From positions 1 to 28,477 of the forward strand of contig JBEDEM010000049.1 in assembly GCA_041175665.1 (NCBI GenBank): 28,477 bases of DNA. Reading direction: 5' to 3'. Each line of letters opens with the position of its first letter. Position 1 is the first letter of the stretch. The DNA comes from UBA3064 sp016868095 (lineage in GTDB: Bacteria; Pseudomonadota; Gammaproteobacteria; Burkholderiales; Burkholderiaceae_E). Below, in pieces: positions 23,624 to 28,477 of this stretch. Under the pieces are notes generated by a model that had not been told where the DNA came from, searched no databases, and saw only the letters and a list, made by a program, of their open reading frames with translations. The translations under genes were made by a program, and so were the position numbers.

Positions 23624-24516
23624 ATCGATTAATGGTTTTGGCGGTAAGCCTTCCGCTGATTGGCTTGCTGGCGCTTTCTTCGCTCTTTGTCGTCGACCAG
23701 AGGCAATTCGCGGTGGTTTATGCCCTTGGCGAAATCAAACGCGTGATCGAAACACCAGGGCTCCATTTTAAGCTTCCTCCCCCCTTTCAAAACGTCACTT
23801 ATTTCGACAAGCGCATTCTTACCATCGACACGCCTGATACCGACCGTTTCATCACATCAGAAAAGCTCAACTTGCAGGTTGATTCTTATGTGAAATGGCG
23901 CATTGTGGATGTGAAAGTCTTCATTCGATCGGTTAGTGGTAGTCAGGCAGTCGCTGCAGATCGCTTGCTAAGAAGCTTGCGAGATGGCATGAACATCGAG
24001 ATCTCCAAGATCACGGTGGCGGAACTAATTTCTGGCGAACGCGAGAAGATTGTTGAGGAACTCCGCAACAAGCTCAATGAGTCAGCCAAAGAAATTGGCG
24101 CAGAGATCGTCGACGTTCGGTTTAAGCGTGTGGACTTCGCGCCTGAGGTCGCCGACCGCGTGTTCGAGCGTATGCAATCCGAGCGAAAGCGGGTTGCTAA
24201 CGAGCGCCGTGCGACCGGTGGTGCTGAATCGGAAAAGATTCGCGCAGATGCTGAGCGTCAGCGCGACGTCATCCTTGCCGAAGCCTACCGAGACGCGCAG
24301 CGAATCAAAGGCCAGGGCGACGCGAGAGCTGCGTCACTTTACGGCGAAGCTTTTGGGCAAAACCCTGATTTCGCAGCTTTTTATCGAAGTTTACAAGCCT
24401 ACCGAGAAACCTTCTTAGCGAAGCGAGACGTTATGGTCCTCGATCCGAGCTCTGAATTTTTCAAATTCTTCAAAGCACCTGGTGGGACCACGCGCGTTGC
24501 TCCTGTAGCGCGTTGA
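23620..24516 (+). CDS. hflC: FtsH protease modulator HflC (SPFH/band 7)
   Basis: Partner of HflK in the FtsH-associated complex. A 298-residue protein with an N-terminal transmembrane anchor (residues about 4-24), then VVDQRQFAVVYALGEIKRVIETPGLHFKLPPPFQNV, the band-7 core (YVKWRIVDVKVFI, SLRDGMNIEISKITV) and a charged helical region (RMQSERKRVANERRATGGAESEKIRADAERQRDVILAEA) followed by PDFAAFYRSLQAY. The ATG overlaps the hflK stop by 4 bases, giving matched translation of the two cage subunits. Confidence 0.97.
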   Translation: MNRLMVLAVSLPLIGLLALSSLFVVDQRQFAVVYALGEIKRVIETPGLHFKLPPPFQNVTYFDKRILTIDTPDTDRFITSEKLNLQVDSYVKWRIVDVKVFIRSVSGSQAVAADRLLRSLRDGMNIEISKITVAELISGEREKIVEELRNKLNESAKEIGAEIVDVRFKRVDFAPEVADRVFERMQSERKRVANERRATGGAESEKIRADAERQRDVILAEAYRDAQRIKGQGDARAASLYGEAFGQNPDFAAFYRSLQAYRETFLAKRDVMVLDPSSEFFKFFKAPGGTTRVAPVAR

Positions 24517-24520
24517 GGGC

Positions 24521-24700
24521 ATGCCTGAGCTTTGGCTTAAAGCGCTTGGTCTGGCGCTTATTTTTGAAGCCTTTATGCCCTTTGTTGCTCCGGATCGCTG
24601 GCGTGAGACGATGAGAAAGCTCGGAGAGATTGAGCCAAATCGCATCCGACAGTTCGCACTTGTCGCGCTAGCTGTTGGTACGGGGCTTTTGTGGCTGTGA
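24521..24700 (+). CDS. DUF2065 (YjeT-like) small membrane protein
   Basis: A 59-residue protein starting at the ATG 4 bases after the hflC stop and ending TGA at 24698-24700. It has two hydrophobic segments, residues about 5-22 (WLKALGLALIFEAFMPFV) and about 43-59 (RQFALVALAVGTGLLWL), joined by a polar loop (APDRWRETMRKLGEIEPN). The pattern E-(x)2-MPF-(x)-AP-(x)-RWR, with ending GLLWL, fits DUF2065/YjeT, which sits downstream of hflC in many proteobacteria. Its role is unknown; linkage to HflKC suggests a membrane-quality role. Confidence 0.88.
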   Translation: MPELWLKALGLALIFEAFMPFVAPDRWRETMRKLGEIEPNRIRQFALVALAVGTGLLWL

Positions 24701-24739
24701 ATCTTCGCTAAACTTTCGGTTTTTCTACACTAGGCCCCC

Positions 24740-25918
24740 ATGCCCCGTTGGCTGCTCCCTGAAGGTATTTCTGACGTACTGCCCACTGAGGCACGCCGGA
24801 TCGAAGACTTGCGTCGTCGCTTGCTCGATCTTTTTAGAGTTTATGGCTACGAGTTAGTCTCTCCGCCCTTAGTCGAGTACTTGGATGCTTTGCTGGTTGG
24901 ATCTGGCAAGGATTTAGCGCAACAAATGTTTCAAACGGTCGATTTACTGTCAGGCCGTACCCTAGCCGTTCGTGCCGATATGACGCCCCAAGTGGCGCGG
25001 ATCGATGCACATCGGCTCAACCGGCAACAAGTGGTTCGCCTTTGCTATACAGGCTCTGTACTTCATACCAGGCAACAGTCGCTTGCGGGTTCGAGGGAGC
25101 CTTTACAAGCGGGATGCGAAATCTACGGACATCAAGGACTCGAGGCAGATCTCGAGGTCATGGAACTCATGGTCGAGGCCATTATGCTGGTCGGTTCTCA
25201 CCGTTTACAGTTGGATTTATCACCGGCAGGCATTGTCAAGACTATATGTGAAATCAAAGGGTTAAACAAAGATCTTCACGATTTAGTTCATGATTTGGTG
25301 CTTTCTAAGAACCTACCTCAATTACGCGCTCAACTCGGCGAAATCGATGAAGGTTTAGCTGAAATCCTTTCGAAAATCAGCATGTTATACGGCGATATTT
25401 CGACTCAAGATGATTCGCTGCTTCGTCGGGCCGCCGAATTATTGCCTGAGCACCGATTAGTCCACGAGGTCTTAGACGGTCTTCGGAAAATCGCTCAAGC
25501 GAATTTGTGGCATGACTACCCGCAGTTGAGGCTATCAGTGGACTTCGGTGATATGAGAGGCTGGCAATACCACACCGGCATCAGTTTTAGCGCTTATCTC
25601 GATCAGCATCCTGTAGCAGTGGCTAGAGGCGGGCGATATGACAATGTCGGTGCAAGTTTTGGTCGATCGCGGGCAGCTACTGGATTTTCGCTCGAATTGA
25701 GAGAGCTTGCAGCACTTGCGCCCGAACCCTTACCCGCATTCGCAGTTCGCGCACCGTGGCGTGATGACCCCGCACTACGTGCTGCAGTTAGGGCACTTCG
25801 AGCTAAGGGCGAAATCGTCGTTCAGGTCATGCCTGGCCATGAAGACGAACAAGAGGAGTTTCAATGTGATCGTGCTCTCGTTCTTTTAAACGGGGATTGG
25901 CAGCTTCAAGCCCTATAG
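24740..25918 (+). CDS. hisZ: ATP phosphoribosyltransferase regulatory subunit HisZ
   Basis: A HisS-like, non-charging paralogue that pairs with short-form HisG in the first step of histidine synthesis. The 392-residue protein shows LLPEGISDVLP, YGYELVSPPLVEYLD, LAVRADMTPQVARI, the class II core with CYTGSVLHTR, GCEIYGHQGLEADLEVMEL and ARGGRYDNVGASFGRSRAATGFSLE. It lacks a HisS anticodon domain. hisG itself is not in the window. It sits between DUF2065 and purA, a betaproteobacterial arrangement. Confidence 0.95.
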   Translation: MPRWLLPEGISDVLPTEARRIEDLRRRLLDLFRVYGYELVSPPLVEYLDALLVGSGKDLAQQMFQTVDLLSGRTLAVRADMTPQVARIDAHRLNRQQVVRLCYTGSVLHTRQQSLAGSREPLQAGCEIYGHQGLEADLEVMELMVEAIMLVGSHRLQLDLSPAGIVKTICEIKGLNKDLHDLVHDLVLSKNLPQLRAQLGEIDEGLAEILSKISMLYGDISTQDDSLLRRAAELLPEHRLVHEVLDGLRKIAQANLWHDYPQLRLSVDFGDMRGWQYHTGISFSAYLDQHPVAVARGGRYDNVGASFGRSRAATGFSLELRELAALAPEPLPAFAVRAPWRDDPALRAAVRALRAKGEIVVQVMPGHEDEQEEFQCDRALVLLNGDWQLQAL

Positions 25919-25936
25919 TTGCACGCTGAGGTGGCC

Positions 25937-25967
25937 GATATAGGTTTTAATAGATATAAGTTTTAAT
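25937..25967 (+). repeat. Tandem 15-bp direct repeat upstream of purA
   Basis: GATATAGGTTTTAAT (25937-25951) and GATATAAGTTTTAAT (25953-25967) differ at one base and are offset by 16 bases, about 1.5 helical turns. They lie in the AT-rich hisZ-purA spacer, 44 bases or more before the purA ATG. A regulatory site or promoter is possible. Confidence 0.55.
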
Positions 25968-25971
25968 TGTT

Positions 25972-26001
25972 TTTCAACCTGCATGTAAGACATGCTTGAA
26001 A
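25972..26001 (+). promoter_or_regulatory. Hairpin in the purA leader overlapping the ribosome-binding site
   Basis: GCATGT-AAG-ACATGC (25981-25995) is a perfect 6-bp stem. It is extended by outer arms TTTCAA (25972-25977) and TTGAAA (25996-26001), with a 3-base CCT bulge on the 5' side. The last bases of the 3' arm form part of the purA Shine-Dalgarno AAAGGA (25999-26004), so folding could limit ribosome access. Confidence 0.55.
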
Positions 26002-26010
26002 GGATATTTG

Positions 26011-27303
26011 ATGGGCCGCAATATTGTGATTGTCGGTACCCAATGGGGCGACGAGGGCAAGGGCAAGATCGTTGACTGGATCACCGATCAAGCGCAAGGT
26101 GTCGTTCGCTTTCAAGGTGGGCACAACGCCGGTCACACGCTTGTTATCGGCGGTAAGAAGCAGGTTTTGAGGCTCATACCCTCTGGTATCTTGCGGCCTG
26201 CTGTGATTTGCTATATCGGCAATGGCGTTGTCTTGTCGCCCACTGCGCTGCTTCAAGAGATTGGTGAACTTGAGGCTGCAGGGGTTGCTGTTCGTGACCG
26301 TTTGCGGATTGCCCAGGCTTGCGCACTGATTCTTCCTTATCACGTCGCACTCGATCAGGCCCGTGAGGCAAAAAAAGGCCAGGCCAAGATTGGCACCACG
26401 GGACGAGGTATCGGCCCAGCTTATGAGGATAAAGTGGCACGCCGAGCCTTGCGGGTTGCTGATTTAAACGACCCCGATTTTTTCCGCGCTCGACTTGAGG
26501 AGGTGCTTGACTTCCACAACTTTACACTCACTCATTATCTCAACGCTAAGCCGCTTGAACTCGAGCCCATTCTTGAGGAGGCCTTGCGGCTTGGCGAAGT
26601 GATTGCACCCATGGTCGCTGATGTTCCGGCCCTTTTATATGACGCCATGCGTCGGGGTGACCGGCTTCTTTTTGAAGGTGCCCAAGGCTCGATGCTCGAT
26701 GTCGATCACGGCACCTATCCCTTTGTTACCTCAAGCAATTGTGTTGCCGGTGCGGCAGCGCCCGGTTCTGGCGTTGGTCCCAAGTCGATTCACTATGTGC
26801 TTGGTATTGTGAAGGCCTATACAACCCGTGTTGGATCAGGTCCCTTTCCTTCTGAACTCCACGATGCCATCGGTAAGCATCTTGGCGATGTTGGACAGGA
26901 ATTCGGCTCGGTTACCGGGCGGCCGAGGCGTTGTGGATGGCTTGATGTTGCAGCACTAAAGCGATCGATTGAAATCAACGGGGTTGATGGCCTTTGTCTG
27001 ACTAAGCTCGACGTACTTGACGGACTTTCTGAAGTCAAGATTTGTACTCACTATGAAGTTGACGGTAAGGCCATTGACAGGCTGCCTTTTGGAGCCCAAG
27101 CACTTTCGCGTTGCGTACCGGTGTACGAATCTTTGGCTGGCTGGCAGCAAAGTACTGCGGGGATTCGAAGTTGGGACGACCTGCCTGACCAAGCGCGACA
27201 CTATTTGCATCGGGTTGAGGAGCTAGCAGGGGCTCGGATCGATCTTGTCTCGACAGGCGCAGACCGGCAAGACACCATCATGCGCCACCCCTTGTTTGTT
27301 TAG
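26011..27303 (+). CDS. purA: Adenylosuccinate synthetase
   Basis: Joins IMP and aspartate with GTP to form adenylosuccinate, the first committed step to AMP. The 430-residue protein has QWGDEGKGK (11-19) with catalytic Asp14, GGHNAGHT with His42, GTTGRGIGPAYEDK, EGAQGSMLDVDHGTYPFVTSSN, TRVGSGPFPSE, GRPRRCGWLD and LTKLDVLDG. The frame begins at a TTG at 25996, but ATG 26011 preceded by AAAGGA at 6 bases is the real start. The leader holds a hairpin that touches this site and a direct repeat. Confidence 0.98.
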   Translation: MGRNIVIVGTQWGDEGKGKIVDWITDQAQGVVRFQGGHNAGHTLVIGGKKQVLRLIPSGILRPAVICYIGNGVVLSPTALLQEIGELEAAGVAVRDRLRIAQACALILPYHVALDQAREAKKGQAKIGTTGRGIGPAYEDKVARRALRVADLNDPDFFRARLEEVLDFHNFTLTHYLNAKPLELEPILEEALRLGEVIAPMVADVPALLYDAMRRGDRLLFEGAQGSMLDVDHGTYPFVTSSNCVAGAAAPGSGVGPKSIHYVLGIVKAYTTRVGSGPFPSELHDAIGKHLGDVGQEFGSVTGRPRRCGWLDVAALKRSIEINGVDGLCLTKLDVLDGLSEVKICTHYEVDGKAIDRLPFGAQALSRCVPVYESLAGWQQSTAGIRSWDDLPDQARHYLHRVEELAGARIDLVSTGADRQDTIMRHPLFV

Positions 27304-27358
27304 TCCCGTTTACCCTTTATTTAGCTTTGTTTGATTTCGCCGCGAGGGCCTACCTACG

Positions 27359-27871
27359 ATGAAAAAGCTGCATGTCACCTGGGAGCAATACCATCGATTG
27401 ATCGAACAACTCGCATCGCAGGTTTACGCCTCGGGCTGGGATTTTCAGGCGATTGTTTGTCTGGCACGGGGGGGAATGCGGGTTGGAGACGTGTTATCGC
27501 GAATCTTCGACAAACCGCTTGGTGTTTTGTTTACCAGTTCTTATCGGGAAGACAGCGGTACCAAACAGAGTCGACTGCAAATCGCCGAACATATGAGTAG
27601 CGCGATGCCTTTGCCAGGTTCGCGTTGGTTGCTTGTTGACGACTTAGTTGATTCCGGGGCCACCCTCGTAGAAGGCATTCCTGAACTTCGGCGCCGCTAT
27701 CCCCAGTTACGCGAACTTCGGTCAGCCGTGATTTGGCGCAAAGCCTGCTCAGTGGCTATACCCGATTATTATTGTGAATATCTTGCTGACAATCCTTGGA
27801 TCGTTCAGCCCTTTGAACTGTACGATCAAATGGAACCCGCCGATTTAGGGCCGAGGCTCCATGTTCATTAG
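27359..27871 (+). CDS. Gpt-like purine phosphoribosyltransferase
   Basis: A 170-residue type I PRTase. Seen: VTWEQYHRLIEQLAS, PPi-loop ARGGMRVGD, and the PRPP motif LLVDDLVDSGATL (91-103) with Asp94, Asp95 and Asp98. The overall layout, including the N-terminal VTW and the C-terminal NPWIVQPFE, resembles E. coli Gpt (xanthine-guanine phosphoribosyltransferase), which salvages guanine, xanthine and hypoxanthine. Position 55 bases after purA supports a purine-salvage role. The base preference is inferred, not shown. GAGGG lies about 11 bases before the ATG. Confidence 0.85.
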   Translation: MKKLHVTWEQYHRLIEQLASQVYASGWDFQAIVCLARGGMRVGDVLSRIFDKPLGVLFTSSYREDSGTKQSRLQIAEHMSSAMPLPGSRWLLVDDLVDSGATLVEGIPELRRRYPQLRELRSAVIWRKACSVAIPDYYCEYLADNPWIVQPFELYDQMEPADLGPRLHVH

Positions 27872-27908
27872 GAGCCCACAAGCCATGTGCTCTCAGCTTA
27901 AGTTGGGA

Positions 27909-27995
27909 TGGTGCCCAGAAGAGGACTCGAACCTCCACAGTGTTACCACCGCTAGGACCTGAACCTAGTGCGTCTACCAATTCCGCCATCTGGGC
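27909..27995 (-). tRNA. tRNA-Leu (anticodon CAG)
   Basis: An 87-nt class II tRNA on the minus strand. The acceptor GCCCAGA starts at 27995 and pairs with TCTGGGC before ACCA (CCA at 27911-27909). The anticodon stem CTAGG/CCTAG encloses TTCAGGT with anticodon CAG at 27961-27959. The long variable arm and the T-arm GGTTCGAGTCC are intact. It reads CUG codons. Confidence 0.97.
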
Positions 27996-28014
27996 TTTGC
28001 TTGAACCGGGCTTT

Positions 28015-28477
28015 ATGCACGGATCAAGCGAGTCGGCAAGTGTAAACCCGAGCTTTGTTTTGTCAAAATCCACACCAAGCCTAAAGCATAAAACCCTGCA
28101 TCCGGGCAAGCCGGCCACTGCGACGACCCGTGCCGGGATTCAAGGGCGGGTTCAAGGCCATCGCGATGGCTTTGGATTTTTGATTCCAGACGACGGCTCG
28201 GGTGACTTGTTACTGCCCGCTCGAGAGATGCAGTCTGTCATGGACGGGGATACGGTGCTTGCTAAAGCCTCGGGTATCGACCACCGAGGACGTCGTCAGG
28301 CCGTCATTCTTGAGGTTATCAACAGGGCTCGGCAGCGTCTCGTGGGGCGCATGATTCAGGAGCGAGGCGTCTCCTGGGTGGTACCCGAGGATCATCGGAT
28401 CAAACACGACATTCTGGTCGCGCCGGGCGATTTAGGGCAGGCAAAGGCCGGGCAGGTCGTCGTTGTTGAAATCACCG
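28015..28477 (+). CDS. rnr: Ribonuclease R, 5' part (runs off the window)
   Basis: The frame is open from ATG 28015 to the window end (154 residues seen). From about residue 42 it shows the N-terminal RNase R/RNB OB-fold pattern: GRVQGHRDGFGFLIPDDG, DLLLPAREMQSVMDGDTVLAKA, RLVGRMIQERGVSWVVPED and DILVAPGDLGQAKAGQVVVVEIT. RNase R is a processive 3'-5' exoribonuclease for structured RNA. The start is uncertain: ATG 28015 lacks a ribosome-binding site and would place codons across the tRNA-Leu promoter; TTG 28060 is an alternative. The HTH-like N-terminal region of E. coli RNase R is not seen, so this is a short N-terminus form. tRNA-Leu followed by rnr is common in betaproteobacteria. Confidence 0.87.
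   Translation, partial: MHGSSESASVNPSFVLSKSTPSLKHKTLHPGKPATATTRAGIQGRVQGHRDGFGFLIPDDGSGDLLLPAREMQSVMDGDTVLAKASGIDHRGRRQAVILEVINRARQRLVGRMIQERGVSWVVPEDHRIKHDILVAPGDLGQAKAGQVVVVEIT
28039..28066 (-). promoter_or_regulatory. Promoter of tRNA-Leu
   Basis: On the minus strand a perfect TTGACA (complement of 28061-28066) and TACACT (complement of 28039-28044) are separated by 16 bases. The start would be near 28032, leaving a leader of about 36 bases before the tRNA at 27995. This lies within the frame assigned to rnr. Confidence 0.65.

Noticed and set aside
27868..27895. Imperfect hairpin (GAGC...GCTC) after the Gpt-like gene as a rho-independent terminator.
   Set aside because: The stem is bulged and there is no T-run on either strand.

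Overview
The window reads as a core chromosomal segment of a betaproteobacterium, most likely Burkholderiales, of moderate GC. The main reasons are gene order and family type: the run hfq-hflX-hflK-hflC-(DUF2065)-hisZ-purA, the surE-pcm-nlpD block, the rlmN-rodZ-ispG-hisS-yfgM-bamB-der block, a HisZ-type histidine regulatory subunit, and a DUF2069 protein. I could not pin a genus. I see no prophage, insertion sequence, CRISPR array, toxin-antitoxin or defence locus, and no coherent new system. The unusual points are local: changed gene content in conserved blocks, odd domain architectures, regulatory inverted repeats and an assembly gap.

Layout. 1-852: folD on the minus strand, then a tRNA-Ala(GGC)/tRNA-Glu(TTC) pair behind a recognisable promoter. 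1110-4254: an EamA-type transporter directly after tRNA-Glu, an orphan LuxR-type response regulator on the opposite strand, dusA, and a DUF2069 membrane protein that overlaps the end of dusA tail to tail. 4261-6394, minus strand: metY, an alpha/beta hydrolase and DUF2069 form a tight unit in the order metY > hydrolase > DUF2069. 6562-11720, plus strand: a CBS-domain protein, surE, pcm, an NlpD-like lipoprotein, a PolB-type 3'-5' exonuclease and rlmD. In many relatives rpoS follows nlpD, but here it is absent. 11782-12545, minus strand: a Bax-inhibitor-1/YccA family protein interrupted by a 29-N assembly gap.

12701-27871, plus strand: ndk, rlmN, a short RodZ-like protein, ispG, hisS, yfgM, bamB, der, hfq, hflX, hflK, hflC, a 59-residue DUF2065 protein, hisZ, purA and a Gpt-like purine phosphoribosyltransferase. 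Many junctions overlap by 1-8 bases (ATGA, GTGA, TAATG), so translational coupling is likely in rlmN-rodZ, hisS-yfgM-bamB-der, hfq-hflX and hflK-hflC. 27909-27995 is tRNA-Leu(CAG) on the minus strand. From about 28015 the 5' part of rnr (RNase R) runs off the end of the window.

Functionally the region combines translation and tRNA/rRNA modification (dusA, rlmD, rlmN, hisS, the tRNAs), ribosome biogenesis (der, hflX), RNA turnover and sRNA function (hfq, rnr), envelope assembly and quality control (bamB, yfgM, rodZ-like, nlpD-like, hflKC, yccA-like), isoprenoid, purine, histidine, methionine and folate one-carbon metabolism (ispG, purA, PRTase, hisZ, metY, folD), and damage repair or nucleotide housekeeping (pcm, surE, ndk, exonuclease). 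No stretch over 300 bases lacks a gene. The largest spacers are 853-940, which holds the tRNA promoter, 6395-6561, which holds an 18-bp palindrome, and 12546-12700, which holds back-to-back promoters.
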